From assembly GCF_000340215.1 (NCBI RefSeq), contig NW_006921542.1:576745-640744 (forward strand): a stretch of 64,000 bases of DNA, read 5' to 3'. The notes under the pieces were generated by a model. The model had not been told where the DNA came from, made no database searches, and worked only from the letters and a program-made list of their open reading frames with translations. The translations under genes were made by a program, and so were the position numbers. Below are positions 1-13,350 of the stretch, piece by piece (position 1 is the first letter of the stretch; each line of letters opens with the position of its first letter). This DNA is from Pseudocercospora fijiensis CIRAD86 (taxonomy: Eukaryota; Ascomycota; Dothideomycetes; Mycosphaerellales; Mycosphaerellaceae).

Positions 1-2
1 AT

Positions 3-2858
3 AACTTAGCCGAGTACGGGCTCGAAGAGGAGTCGGACTAGTATAAGGTCCGGTCCCTTACGAGGACTACTATTACTAAGCTTTACCGAACCCTTAGAAC
101 CCTAGTTAGCTACCTAGAAAAGGACGACAAGTCTAATACCGACTAGGAGGTCTTTAAGTAGGCCTTTATAAGGGAGTATCGGGATCGCGATAGCCGTCGT
201 ATTAAAGGTAGTTATACGTAGCTTAAGAACCTCTATATAGAGAGGCGCACCGAAGATAACGACCTAAAGGAGTATGTCCGCGAGTTTGTTAAGTTAGCGG
301 ACGGTATTAACTAGTAGGACCTCGAGAACTCTTAAAGAACGAGGCTACTCCTTAAAGGGTTACCGTAGTCTACGGCTAAGCGTGTCTTCCGTCGCTATAA
401 GCTTAGCGAAGCTAATCCTAAGACCTTTAGGAAGTATAAAGAGGTCCTAGAGGCTATTAAGGACGATATTAACAGCTCCGCTAATACAAAGAAGTTCATT
501 TACGGCGAGGACCGGAATAACCTAGCTTAGGTAAAGAGCGACGCCTCGGGAAGCAGAGGACCTAAGTTCCTTCCTAAGTCGTAGAGCGGTCCTAAGACCG
601 TAACTCCTACTGTTACTAAGCACTCTTAGGACGTTGCGGACTTAGCTAAATCCCTAGCCTAGCTCAACCTTAATACGAAAGCACTATAGCGAGTTAGGGA
701 GGTTATTAATACTAGCATACTAAAGGATATGCTACCGGTCTACTAGGTTTCCGATCCTAACTACCCGGAGGCCCCTTTAGTTAACGTCTACGCTATACGG
801 AAGATCTATTCTAACTTAGATAGCAAGTACTAGATATACGGCGGTTTTAAACATATTTAATTAGACTACCCTATCTAGAAAGAGCTTCTTAAGAGGAAGC
901 TCGTTATATAAGTAAATAGTCGGTTCTACTATACCGATACCGGCGATAAGATTAACTTCGAGTAGGATCGTAGAGCCCCGAAGCTACCTCAACTTAGGAG
1001 TCTTCTAGAGAAGAAGTATAGTAGTAAGATCGAGTTTAAGGATACTAGGAATAGTACCCTCGCCGCTATTACTAAACGAGAAACTTAGAAGGTTAGGGCA
1101 AAATAGGTTAAGGAGCGGAGTAGTAACGGTACTACTAAGCCTATTAAAGTTAACTTTGTTTCTTAGGACCCGGACGCAGTTACTAATGTTTACGCGGTTA
1201 CTAAGAATAGCGTAGATGTCTACGCTGCTATAAGGTCCTAAACTTAGTCGTCCTAAACCTAGTCCTAGGGTAAGGGTAAGAGCCCGTAGAACCCTACCCG
1301 CCCTAGTACGGCAGCCCCTACTAGGATACTTAAGAAATAGGCAGCCGACAAGGCTAAGAAATAGCGAGAATCAGTCGCTAAGACTAAGACACTCTAGATA
1401 GCTAAAGACCGTACAACTCGAGCTAGTATAGCTACTCCGGAGGTACTAGAGACTCCCGATATCGATATAGAGAACGATACTACCGACCTTAGTAGTACCC
1501 TAGGTCTAGCTAACCTACCTGCATATAAACGAAAGTTAGCCGACCTAAAGAGCTTTCGCTTTAATAGGTATATAAAGAAGTATAGTGCCGGGCCTACTAA
1601 CTCCTACGATATAAAGGCAAATGCTCTCTTCTAGGCTTTATAGTTCCTAGACCTTAAGTCTAACGTGTCTATAGGAGAGCTATTAGTATATAGTTTGCCT
1701 ACTAACCTGTTCTAGAGCCGAATCCCTAACGATACTACCTTTATAAAAGACCTCGCTACCCTCCGAAGAAAATAGAGGCAAGAAGACTATATCGACGTCT
1801 CTTCCCTATAGTTCCTTCCTAAATTTTTAGGTACCTAAGAGTTAGTAGAAGGCGAATTAGTAACCTACGAGAGCTAGGAGACTATCGATAATACTAACGA
1901 AGAGGGGATTAAGGAGATAGGCCGAGGGCATAGTAATAATACCGACCCTGCTTCGGTTTCAGTTTCTATTAAGGCTATCCGATTTACTAGCTAACAAATC
2001 GGTCGAGTAGGACCTCCTTAACCTAAGGAGCTTTACTCTATCCCTAATAATATAGACCTTTCCGTAGTTACCTATTCCTTCGCCGTCGTTCCCGCTATCT
2101 ATATTTAAGTTACTATCGGAAGCTATAGTTAGCAGTTGCTAGCAATACTTAATAATAGTTTAGAGTCACTTATTATAAGTAAGCGCTAGGCCAAACAGCT
2201 CCGACTGCTAATAAACAGAGATATTTCCCTTAGTATATAGGGAGTAAATAGGGAGGTTACGCTAGTAGGTGCCTACTATAATATTATAGTAGACGCTTTC
2301 GGTATATGCTTCTCCTTTACCTTCTAGATTGCCGCTAACCGGAATACGCTAATTATTCTAGGTCGACTATAGTCTCGTATAACCCGGGGTATCTAGCGTA
2401 ACTGCGACGATAGCTCCTAGGAAGGAACTATCGCTAACTAGAAGAGTAACCGAGTCGTGTTTACTAGTTATATCGGAAACACTAGCTACAAGTCCTACGA
2501 GGATATCCTTACTGCTTCTAAGCGCTCTTCGGGAAACGCTATAGCGCGGTTATAAGACCGGCAATCTACGCTATAAGTTAGTGTAGCTTAAATAGGTTAT
2601 ATCTAGAGGTACGCCGCTCCGTACGTTAAGGCAAGTTTCTAGGCTCTATACTAAGGAGGCGAATACTCGAGGCGATAGCGAGTATAACAATATAGTAACG
2701 ATAACCTAGTATACGAATCTCGGTAATAATACTATTACAATTATCGCTGCCGGAAGCGGATCTACCCGAGCCCGAATCCGAACTAACTAATTAGAGCGCC
2801 GATCGAATAATATCCCGGGGGTATTATTAGGAATCTAACGTTTTCGCTGGAATTATAA
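3..2858 (+). pseudogene. gag-protease ORF of copy A, 5'-truncated by window edge
   Basis: The frame starting at base 3 matches gag of copy B from its base 14745 onward. It holds a degenerate CCHC zinc knuckle near 830-870, where cysteine TGC codons have become TAC. Further on is a retropepsin-like stretch around 2130-2350. The frame ends beyond the gag/pol palindrome at TAA 2856-2858, which could itself be a mutated CAA. Many TAG and TAA codons interrupt it. The role of gag is capsid formation and RNA packaging; the protease would process the polyprotein. This copy cannot encode a functional protein. Confidence 0.8.
2806..2828. repeat. palindrome at gag/pol boundary, copy A
   Basis: Near-perfect palindrome around TCCCGGGGG with AATAATA and TATTATT arms. 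The presumed pol start (ATA 2807) lies inside its left arm. Thirteen related palindromes occur in the window. Confidence 0.85.
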
Positions 2859-5800
2859 ATTAGGATTACTAGCTATATACCTACCGACTTAAGGAGACTT
2901 CTAATAAAGTTTACGCGCTGTTCTATTACGCTAATCTCCGGGCATAACGTTAAAAAGAGAGGGCTCGGGTATTACGAGCGGTTAGTATATATACCCTATA
3001 TAAGAGGGTAGCTAATAAGATTAAGCCCGTAAAGGGCAGCGTACACATAACCGATAGGTCTAATCCTAGCGGAAATCCTAACTAGCGACAAAAGTGCCTT
3101 AACCGCGAAGCGATATTAATACCTAGGGATAGTCTATACGACTAGAGGTATATTACTAAAAAGTTCTCTACTATTCCTAGGGGTTTAAGGCTAACGCCGG
3201 AGAGACTAGCGAAAATCAAACCTAGCATCGAGCTTTCGGATCTTAAACTAGATTTGCTATACGAGCTTCTATATAACCGCGAAGCCGTATTAGTATATAA
3301 CTTTACGTATCTAGGTAGGATTAACCCGGAGGTTGCCCCTCTATAGAGGATCCGAACGATCGAGTATAAGCCTTAGGCTTACCTAGGGTTTAAGCTAAAC
3401 CTAAGCCTAAGAGGTATAGTTAAGGACATAATACGGCAGCGTGTAAAGGCTAGCACCTTAGAGCCTTCCTATGCCTCGTATCGCAATCTATACTTCCTAG
3501 TTTAGAAGAAGATAGCTCCTAGGGAACTAAAGAAGTACCGGCTAATTAACGCTACCTAAAAGTTTAATACGGTTACGATTAGAGATGCTAGCCTTCCCCC
3601 GGAGACTAATAGGTTCTCGGAAGCCTTTACTAATTATATAGTAGCCTTACTAGTTAATGTGTTCTCGGGCTACGACTAGATACCTCTCTACCCCGATAGC
3701 AGAGACCTAACTAGTTTCGAAACGCCTCTTAGACTATATAGACAAACTACCCTTCCTTAAGGGGCGACTAACTTAGTAGCCTAGTTCGTACGTATTATAA
3801 ATTAAGTCCTCGCGGTATATATTTCTTATACTACGATGCCTTTCCTCAACGATATTAGTATTAAAGGCCCTAAAACTAGGTATAATAACGAAGAAGTAGA
3901 GCCTAGCATCTATAGGTTCTTTCTCAAATATATCTAGAACCTCGATAGTGTCCTCTACGACTTAGAGCGGGCTAACTTAATAGTGTATAGGGAAAAGCTT
4001 TAGCTCCTATGCAAGCGTATAAACATTGTCGGGTTTGTTACTAATAAGAACGGCCGCTATCCTAATAATACACGGGTCCTAAAGATTGTATCCTAGCTAG
4101 ACCCTACCTATTAGAAAGATATCCGGATCTAGCTTAGAGTAGTCTCCTACTTCCGTATCTAGGTCGAAAACTTTACGTTAGTATACAAGCCTCTATACGC
4201 CTTACTTAAGAAGGATACAGAGTTTAAATAGACCTCCGTTTACTAAGCCGCTAAGGACAAGGTTACGGAGACACTTATTAGCGCGCCTACGCTTACCTCT
4301 ATTAACTACTCGGAAGGCGTAGGTCTACTAATTGTTGCTATCGACTCGAGTAGGGAAGGCTACGGCGAGATGCTAATATAGTGTAACCGTAAGGAGCCCT
4401 CCTTACGTTACTCTATCCGGTACGAGTCTAGTCTATAGAAACCTATCGAGGCCCGATACGATACTAGCAAGCGAGAGTGCCTTAGTGTCTATAAGGCTCT
4501 TAAGAAGTTCCGACCTTAGCTCTTTAGAGTATTCTTTCGCCTAGAAGTCGATGCTTAGACGCTAGTCTATTAACTTAACCGTATAGCCTCCGACCTGCCT
4601 AACTCTACGATAGCTCGGTAGGTTGCCTAGATCTATTTATTTAATTTCGACGTCTTCTATATTCCTAGGAAGAAGCATACTAGACTAGATAGCCTTTCTA
4701 GAAGGCCTACTATAGAAGAGGACATCGCCGAGATAATAGAAGAAGAGGATATCGACGTAGTTATTAACCGTACCTTCTTTACTGCCTTCTATATTAACGC
4801 TATACCGGTAATTACTAGGCCTACTACCGACGACTAACCTAGTAACTAGCCTAACGAAGACCCTACTACTAACGGCGAGGACTAGGACGATACTAAGGCG
4901 GACGAACTAGATAGGGATAATATCCTTAATAGGGTCTACTCCGACGACTCCTATAATATCGCCTACTTCCTTACCTATACAAAGAGAGCTCCTAGTCTAT
5001 TAAAGAGTTAATACCGTCGTATTATTCGCTATTCTTAGAGGTTCCTTATTAAAGATCGCATCCTTTAGCGATAGGCTAGAATTAATACCCTGCTTTAGCG
5101 TATTATTAACGATCTAGTAGCCCGATAAGAAATCCTTCGTTCCGTTTATAATAAGCTCGGCTACCGGGCGGCGGAGGGCACCTTTAATATCCTTCGTCGA
5201 CGCTACTAGTAGGACGGCGTATAGGCTAATGTCTCCCGCTACTATAAGAGCTGTCCTAAGTGCAATTTTAGGAATAGCTACTAACGTCTAGGAGAGCTAT
5301 ATATTCCTACTACCTAATCGGTCGGGGAGCGGTAATATAGTAATAGGGTTTATCTTAGCCGCAATAATAGCTTGTATATTATTCGAGAGGGTCTTTCTCG
5401 ATAGCCGGAGGCCTATTATTTCTATAAGGGCTGCGGTGCTATTAATGCCCGGGACATAGCTACCTTCCTATTTAAGGATCTGTTTTGCCGCTAGGGAATA
5501 CCTTACGAGATTATCTTAGACAACGCTACGAACAATATAGCTAAGGAAGTTTAAGCGCTACTTGTTTCGTACGGGGCGAAGAACGTTCGTATCTCCCTAT
5601 ACTATCCCTAGTCGAATACTATTATTAAACGCGGCTATCGGTCTTTAATTAATGCCCTATCTAAGATAACTAATAGTAGGGACAGATTAGTTCCTATCTC
5701 TACCCGCGTCCTAGCCCTTCTCTAGGCGGACCGAACTACTATTATCGATACGACTAGACTTATACTAGTAGAGCTTATAATTAGGAGAGAGGCCGTTCTT

Positions 5801-6559
5801 CCTATTAAATTGTCCTATCGTACGTACGGCGTTTACGATTAGGGGTCTGTTCGTACTAGGGCAGATCTTCTTACCCTACGGGCTAAGGCTCTTAAGGATA
5901 TAACTACGACTTCTTAAGAGGGTCTTACTCGACAACGTCGCCTTCGGGAAGAGGCTAAGTAGTATTTTAATAACTATAATGCTGTTAATTAGGAACCTCT
6001 AAAGATTAGCGATATAGTCCTTCTATACCGGTCCGAACTAGAGTATAGTTACTCCTATAAGCTAGCCTTTAAGTAGAAGGGTCCTTATAGAGTAAAGGAG
6101 GTCCTTTACTCGGGTTCCGTATACCTTCTTTAGGAGCTAGATAGTGCTACCTTAAAGTACACTTACCCTCGGGCTAATCTAAAGAAGATCGTTAAGTTAC
6201 GAGAACCTACCCGCTCTCCGCCGACCGAGGAGGAAGTTAGTACCTCTATAGACCCTCTACCGACCTTAGATACCTATCGGGAGGAGGATACTACCGCTAT
6301 TCTAGATCCTGTTCTGCCTAAGAACTATACCTATCCCTAGATTCGTCTTAGTAAGCTATTAGGAATAACTTAAGAATAAAGGGAGGGTTATATACGGATT
6401 AACTGTATATAGAGCGTTTCCGATATTAATTCCGATATTGATTCCGATTCCAATAGTAAACTAGACTTCTAGCTATCTAACTCTAACTCTAAGGAACCTA
6501 ACTAGTCTAGCGATAAAGACCGCCTAGAATTATAGCTAAACGACTCCGAGACTAAATAA
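2807..6559 (+). pseudogene. pol (RT, RNase H, integrase) of copy A
   Basis: The frame lies in -1 relative to gag and begins at ATA 2807, where copy B has ATG. RT follows at about 3370-3900, with a conserved block reading FSGYD-stop-IPL and the catalytic box as FLND, where copy B keeps FLDD. RNase H begins near 4320 (VAIDSS). An HHCC-type zinc region lies near 5140-5280, and the integrase core and C-terminal domain run to TAA 6557-6559. Length is 1251 codons without an indel, against 1247 in copy B (a 12-base difference near the end). Product roles: cDNA synthesis, RNA removal and integration. The loss of catalytic Asp and the many stops show that it is dead. Confidence 0.85.
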
Positions 6560-7118
6560 TTGCTTGTCCTTCCCGCTACGTTACTTTTCCTTACCTATTA
6601 ACTATTCTCCGCGCTATTAATATAGAGCGCTACCCTTTAGCTTTAGTCCTTACTACCTGTTCCTACGGATATTAATACTCTTAGTTATTGCCCTCTTTTG
6701 CTTTTACCTTGTTTATTGTTTTACTCTTTTGTCTTTTGCCCTCGATTGATATTGCTATAGCTTTACTCCTTTTGTGTTTCCTTAGAAAGAACTATACGAG
6801 GTATAACTTCCGAATAATACCCCGGGGGTAGTATTCGGAAGCTAGCCGAACCTAACCCCTATCCTTCTAGGACTACTTCCCTCTAGTTACCTAGTCTCTA
6901 GCAACCGCCCTTAGGTAGTAACGATAATAAGATACTCCGCTAGAGAAGATTGTTCCTGCCCTAATTAGTATTAGCTACGTAGGATACTAAGAAAGGGAGG
7001 ATCCCTCTCCCTTCCTAGCTCTTAGATAGACGTAGCAACCTAGGCCTATAGCCTCTAAGAATAGGGACCTTAGGCCGCTAAGCTTAGTGTCTAGAAGAAA
7101 GAAGAACGTACGGGCTTG
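4302..7118 (+). repeat. tandem duplication unit 1 (pol 3' half plus downstream noncoding)
   Basis: About 2.82 kb from within RNase H to the region after pol. It is followed directly by a second copy at 7119; the junction reads CGGGCT-TG-TTAACTACTCGG. Copy B has this segment only once, so the duplication is specific to copy A. The two units are nearly identical and share almost all their RIP stops. Confidence 0.95.
6810..6838. repeat. palindrome after pol, copy A unit 1
   Basis: A 29-base inverted repeat with arms CCGAATA and TATTCGG around TACCCCGGGGGTA. It lies about 250 bases after the pol stop. Confidence 0.9.
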
Positions 7119-9934
7119 TTAACTACTCGGAAGGCGTAGGTCTACTAATTGTTGCTATCGACTCGAGTAGGGAAGGCTACGGCGAGATACTAATATAGTA
7201 TAACCGTAAGGAGCCCTCCTTACGTTACTCTATCCGGTATGAGTCTAGTCTATAGAAACCTATCGAGGCCCGATACGATACTAGCAAGCGAGAGTGCCTT
7301 AGTGTCTATAAGGCTCTTAAGAAGTTCCGACCTTAGCTCTTTAGAGTATTCTTTCGCCTAGAAGTCGATGCTTAGACGCTAGTCTATTAACTTAACCGTA
7401 TAGCCTCCGACCTGCCTAACTCTACGATAGCTCGGTAGGTTGCCTAGATCTATTTATTTAATTTCGACGTCTTCTATATTCCTAGGAAGAAGCATACTAG
7501 ACTAGATAGCCTTTCTAGAAGGCCTACTATAGAAGAGGACATCGCCGAGATAATAGAAGAAGAGGATATCGACGTAGTTATTAACCGTACCTTCTTTACT
7601 GCCTTCTATATTAACGCTATACCGGTAATTACTAGGCCTACTACCGACGACTAACCTAGTAACTAGCCTAACGAAGACCCTACTACTAACGGCGAGGACT
7701 AGGACGATACTAAGGCGGACGAACTAGATAGGGATAATATCCTTAATAGGGTCTACTCCGACGACTCCTATAATATCGCCTACTTCCTTACCTATACAAA
7801 GAGAGCTCCTAGTCTATTAAAGAGTTAATACCGTCGTATTATTCGCTATTCTTAGAGGTTCCTTATTAAAGATCGCATCCTTTAGCGATAGGCTAGAATT
7901 AATACCCTGCTTTAGCGTATTATTAACGATCTAGTAGCCCGATAAGAAATCCTTCGTTCCGTTTATAATAAGCTCGGCTACCGGGCGGCGGAGGGCACCT
8001 TTAATATCCTTCGTCGACGCTACTAGTAGGACGGCGTATAGGCTAATGTCTCCCGCTACTATAAGAGCTATCCTAAGTGCAATTTTAGGAATAGCTACCG
8101 ACGTCTAGGAGAGCTATATATTCCTACTACCTAATCGGTCGGGGAGCGGTAATATAGTAATAGGGTTTATCTTAGCCGTAATAATAGCTTGTATATTATT
8201 CGAGAGGGTCTTTCTCGATAGCCGGAGGCCTATTATTTCTATAAGGGCTACGGTGCTATTAATGCCCGGGATATAGCTACCTTCCTATTTAAGGATCTGT
8301 TTTGCCGCTAGGAAATACCTTACGAGATTATCTTAGACAACGCTACGAACAATATAGCTAAGGAAGTTTAAGCGCTACTTGTTTCGTACGGGGCGAAGAA
8401 CGTTCGTATCTCCCTATACTATCCCTAGTCGAATACTATTATTAAACGCGGCTATCGGTCTTTAATTAATGCCCTATCTAAGATAACTAATAGTAGGGAC
8501 AGATTAGTTCCTATCTCTATCCGCGTCCTAGCCCTTCTCTAGGCGGACCGAACTACTATTATCGATACGACTAGACTTATACTAGTAGAGCTTATAATTA
8601 GGAGAGACGCCGTTCTTCCTATTAAATTGTCCTATCGTACGTACGGCGTTTACGATTAGGGGTCTATTCGTACTAGGGCAGATCTTCTTAGCCTACGGGC
8701 TAAGGCTCTTAAGGATATAACTACGACTTCTTAAGAGGGTCTTACTCGACAACGTCGCCTTCGGGAAGAGGCTAAGTAGTATTTTAATAACTATAATGCT
8801 GTTGATTAGGAACCTCTAAAGATTAGCGATATAGTCCTTCTATACCGGTCCGAACTAGAGTATAGTTACTCCTATAAGCTAGCCTTTAAGTAGAAGGGTC
8901 CTTATAGAGTAAAGGAGGTCCTTTACTCGGGTTCCGTATACCTTCTTTAGGAGCTAGATAGTGCTACCTTAAAGCATACTTACCCTCGGGCTAATCTAAA
9001 GAAGATCGTTAAGTTACGAGAACCTACCCGCTCTCCGCCGACCGAGGAGGAAGTTAGTACCTCTATAGACCCTCTACCGACCTTAGATACCTATCGGGAG
9101 GAGGATACTACCGCTATTCTAGATCCTGTTCTGCCTAAGAACTATACCTATCCCTAGATTCGTCTTAGTAAGCTATTAGGAATAACTTAAGAACAAAGGG
9201 AGGGTTATATACGGATTAACTATATATAGAGCGTTTCCGATATTAATTCCGATATTGATTCCGATTCTAATAGTAAACTAGACTTCTAGCTATCTAACTC
9301 TAACTCTAAGGAACCTAACTATTCTAGCGATAAAGACCGCCTAGAATTATAGCTAAACGACCCCGAGACTAAATAATTGCTTATCCTTCCCGCTACGTTG
9401 CTTTTCCTTACCTATTAACTATTCTCCGCGCTATTAATATAGAGCGCTACCCTTTAGCTTTAGTCCTTACTACCTGTTCCTACGGATATTAATACTCTTA
9501 GTTATTGCCCTCTTTTGCTTTTACCTTGTTTGTTGTTTTGCTCTTTTGTCTTTTGCCCTCGATTGATATTGCTATAGCTTTACTCCTTTTGTGTTTCCTT
9601 AGAAAGAACTATACGAGGTATAACTTCCGAATAATACCCCGGGGGTAGTATTCGGAAGCTAGCCGAACCTAACCCCTATCCTTCTAGGACTACTTCCCTC
9701 TAGTTACCTAGTCTCTAGCAACCGCCCTTAGGTAGCAACGATAATAAGATACTCCGCTAGAGAAGATTGTTCCTATCCTAATTAGTATTAGCTACGTAGG
9801 ATACTAAGAAAGGGAGGATCCCTCTCCCTTCCTAGCTCTTAGATAGACGTAGCAACCTAGGCCTATAGCCTCTAAGAATAGGGACCTTAGGCCGCTAAGC
9901 TTAGTGTCTAGAAGAAAGAAGAACGTACGGGCTA
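7119..9934 (+). repeat. tandem duplication unit 2 (second RNase H-integrase copy)
   Basis: This second copy repeats unit 1 from the RNase H start through the noncoding sequence after pol. Its coding part (7119-9376, ending TAA 9374-9376) encodes RNase H, the integrase zinc region, the integrase core and the C-terminal domain with no RT before it. It therefore could never be a complete pol. Differences from unit 1 are mostly CpA/TpG transitions in both directions, such as GATGCTAA against GATACTAA near 4370/7187, with rare transversions. Confidence 0.95.
9627..9655. repeat. palindrome after pol, copy A unit 2
   Basis: Identical counterpart of the 6810 palindrome carried by the duplication. 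Confidence 0.9.
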
Positions 9935-10508
9935 CGTTTATATACCTGCTACTATAAAAGGTAATGCTATATCTATAACGACAGTGCTATAGGCTAATAC
10001 AAGCTACGCTAGGCCTAGGCGATTTGCTCCTAGTTACCGAGTATCTCTAGAGAAAAGCTAATACTACCCCGGGGGTGTTATTAGTCCCGCTAGCCTTACT
10101 ACTATAGATTACTACTAGGTACTCGAACTAATTAGTTACATTTCGAGTGCGCGAGAATCTACGAAAGCTAGAGGTTAATAAAGGCGCGTAGTCGCTACTA
10201 GCAATTAGCTAGATCGATTATTAAACTTTAGCCTACTCTACTAACAAAGGAGTCTCGTATATAGCTTCACTTTTTAGGGTCTATATATAGTCGTTATCCG
10301 TTTACTTTACCGGAACATACGGACTACGCTACCTTCGTACCCTATTTAAGGCGAGCTTTCTAAGCTCTTTCTTCTACTTAAATACTAACTAACTTACTAC
10401 CGCCTACCCCCTCCCCCTTCTTCTATCTAAACCCTTTAATTATTATTAATAAGCTACGAACGTTTTTGCAAACTTGTTACTAACTCCTTTCCGCTCCGGT
10501 CGACTAAG
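9935..10508 (+). promoter_or_regulatory. noncoding leader upstream of ORF2, copy A
   Basis: No coding frame is recognised in this stretch. It contains a palindrome at 10058-10084, a TATA-like TATTTAAG at 10343-10350 and a pyrimidine-rich tract (CCCCCTCCCCCTTCTTCT) near 10407-10424, before the ORF2 start at 10509. The arrangement looks like a fungal promoter and 5' leader, suggesting ORF2 may have been transcribed on its own. This is inferred from composition and order only. Confidence 0.5.
10058..10084. repeat. palindrome upstream of ORF2, copy A
   Basis: CTAATACTACCCC facing GGGGGTGTTATTAG, 27 bases, about 425 bases before ORF2. Confidence 0.9.
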
Positions 10509-13238
10509 ATATCTTCCGGCGCCCTAAATCCGCTAGGCGCTAGCAGTAGTAGCAACCTACTAGCCTTTAACCTAGCCGTATTAGTCCCGATCGAAGCCCC
10601 CTCCGATAGCGCCTTAGTCGCTACAACTAGTCTCGAGCACTGTTTCTAGATCGTTACCGCTATCGACGACCCCTAAAAGAAGATTAAGACCGCTCGCACC
10701 TTACTATACGTTATCGATAGAAATATTAAGAAGGCTACTGTCTTAGTATCGTACGGTATAAACAACTTACGCTAGGACATTAGTAAGCGTATCTTTAAGC
10801 GAGACGTTCTTTAGGATATAGAGCTTTATTAAGCCTTTCCTATTATCTATAGCCTCGAGACAGCGGGCACTACGATTCGTATACGCTTTACGAACCTTAA
10901 TTAAGCCTTCGAGTAGTAGGGAGGTCCGAGTAGTCTCCTAAAGAGCCTTATTAACTTCGCCTACGATAGATAAGAGCGTACTAAGTAGGTTGCGTCGTTC
11001 GTTAACAAGTATCCGGTCCGTCGCGAGGGAGTAGAGCACCTTTCCTATACTATAATCTATCGAGTCTCTACTACTAGTAAGAAGTACGGCAAGCAATTAG
11101 TTAACTTAACCTTCGCACTTAACGACTTTACGATAGCCTACTAGAAGCGGTATAAGGATACTATTGCCGAAGTAGATCTTAACGCCTAGTCTACTAAAGA
11201 TCTTCTAAAAAAGAAGGGCTATCGTATTAATAGTACGGGTTTTATTATTAAGGGTTAAGAGGCTCCTATCGTAGATGTTCTCGAATGTAGGGTCCTTCGT
11301 CTTAAGACGGAAGCCGATATAGCTACTAGTCTAGCGCTCGCTATAGAGATATAGGTATAAGATCGTCGCTCGACCCGTAATCGTAAGGTCCCCTAAGAAG
11401 TTTAAGATAAGCGCGCTAAGGTAGAAGCAGCGCGTTAGAAGGTACTATAGGCTCGCTAGGCATTCTAGAAGGCCGCTAAGAAGTCTACTATACCTTCTAG
11501 TACTAACTATAGCGACTCCGATATTAATATACCGGATACGCTACTAGAAGATACTGTTTCCTCCGAGGGCTCTTTTAGTAAGCGTAGGTATAGAGGCCTC
11601 TCGCCGATACTATTAACTAAGAACATCTATAGATCTTGTAAGGGTAACTCTATCGCATATCTTATTACCGAGATCGATATAGTTCCTAAGGGCGATATAG
11701 GTAAAGCATCTATCGCCCTGTCTATCTATTAGTAGTACGACGACCTTAGTAAGCTAGGCGAAGAGCCGTTTACTATATATGCTAGCTATATTAAGAAGGC
11801 CGCTAAGGCGTATAGTCTCTATACTAGTGCTAAGACGAGTGTCCTTATTAGCCGCCTATTAAAGATTAGACGTAATATCGCTAATTAAGATGCCTTCGCT
11901 ACCCTTAGGGCTAATTAGGCCTATACTAACTAGTTTCCCGGACGCCCTATTACCGCCCCGATATCTCTAGGACTCTACGCGTTTAACCCTACTAGTACTA
12001 TTACTCGCGCCCTTACGCTAATAGATCGCTAGAGCAAGTTCGTTACTAGCATTCTTAGCTAAGGTACCTCCTTCGATCGCTTTCGTTAGACTAGTAATAT
12101 TATCTTCCCTCGAGTCTTCGGTTAGTTATAAGAGCCTCGTAGAGTATACCTTCCTTTCCTTATCGATATAATATAGGAGGAGTTTAAAATGTACCTTTAG
12201 TATATGCGTACGATGCCTAAGTCTAAGCAAGAAGGCCGTAATACCCTTTAAACTTATAGTATAAGCAACTAAATCGTCCGCTAGTACCCTGCCCTATAGC
12301 TCTTAGCTATCGCCCTTCGACCTAATTACGTATACGAGCTTATCTCCGTCCCTAAGCCTACTAAGTTCTTTAAGGTTAGCGGTACTTATAAAAACTGTCC
12401 TTCTAAGGAGTTTGCTCGTCTCGGACAAGATATAGTTAAGCTCGTAGCTAGCGAGGGTGCTAGTTACCTACGTATTAAGGTCTGCCTTATATCTAAGGAT
12501 AAGACTAGCTACTCTACTATTATCGAAGGTATATACTAGCCCGAGGTCTTTACGAACTAGGTTAAGAAGCTTAAGGCCCGTAGCCTAGTCCTACTAAGCA
12601 AGATCGGCAAGCTTACTAATAAGCACCTTACCGACGACGACCTCGACTATATATATAATAGTTAGCCTAATAGTAAGGGGCGCAAAGCGGAATAGATCCT
12701 TAACCCTCTAAAGGAGTGCGAAGTCTCTATTTAGATACTCTACCTACTATATAGTAATCTAAAGACTAAGAGTAACCGTATATTAATTAACCTAGGCTAC
12801 TCTCGCGTTATTAACGGCACTAAGGTTAAGGGCTACGAGAACTTAATAGTCTCTTAGGTTGCTAAAGCGTACTGCAATCTAACCGCTCTCCTAGCCTCTA
12901 ACTCCTTCGTACTATTCGCTTTCCCTACGGCTATCTTAGTCGAAGGCCTCGGCTATATCTCCGACGCCCTAGTTAGTAGGATTCTTTAGTTAAGTTACGT
13001 TGTTTAGAACGAAGTTAAACAGATCCTCTAGCTTAATAACGAGGGACTTAAGGAATATCTACACGATTAGGAGAATGCTACGAAGGAAAAGGCTACTAAC
13101 CTCCTCGTTAATTAAGCTTTCTACGAGGGATAGTGCTTCGGTACTAATAGCTTCTACGCCTCCGGAGGAGATTTCGAGAGCCGACTAGCAGATAAGGTTA
13201 TCGCTAGCGAGGATTACGGTATACTAAAGCAACAGTAA
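10509..13238 (+). pseudogene. ORF2 of copy A, 909-codon protein of unknown function
   Basis: The product is not recognised. The frame runs 2730 bases from ATA 10509 (ATG in copy B) to TAA 13236-13238, exactly as long as in copy B. It has no indel, and its internal stops are TAG or TAA. The inferred protein is largely hydrophilic, with a charged Lys/Arg/Ala-rich stretch near codons 290-330 followed by an acidic Ser/Asp-rich segment. No signal peptide, membrane segment or RT, integrase or protease motif was seen. It lies in the same orientation between pol and the 3' LTR, the place where some gypsy elements carry env, but nothing here looks like an envelope protein. It could be a captured host gene or an accessory retroelement protein. 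Confidence 0.75.
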
Positions 13239-13297
13239 GTCTGTATAGTAATTAGTTATTTAGGAAATTGTGTTTGTATAATTATAGTATCTAGGAT

Positions 13298-13322
13298 TAA
13301 TACTACCCCGGGGGTGTTATTA
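13298..13322. repeat. palindrome after ORF2, copy A
   Basis: TAATACTACCCC facing GGGGGTGTTATTA, about 60 bases past the ORF2 stop and 29 bases before the LTR. Confidence 0.9.
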
Positions 13323-13350
13323 CGGAGTTCTAAAAACGACCTTAGCTAAT

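Noticed and set aside
13000..13188. Plus-strand 62-codon ORF, and its twin at 24912-25100
   Set aside because: Out of frame with ORF2, which spans both places.
10509..13238. ORF2 as an env gene
   Set aside because: The position would fit, but no signal peptide, membrane segment or fusion-like hydrophobic stretch is visible.
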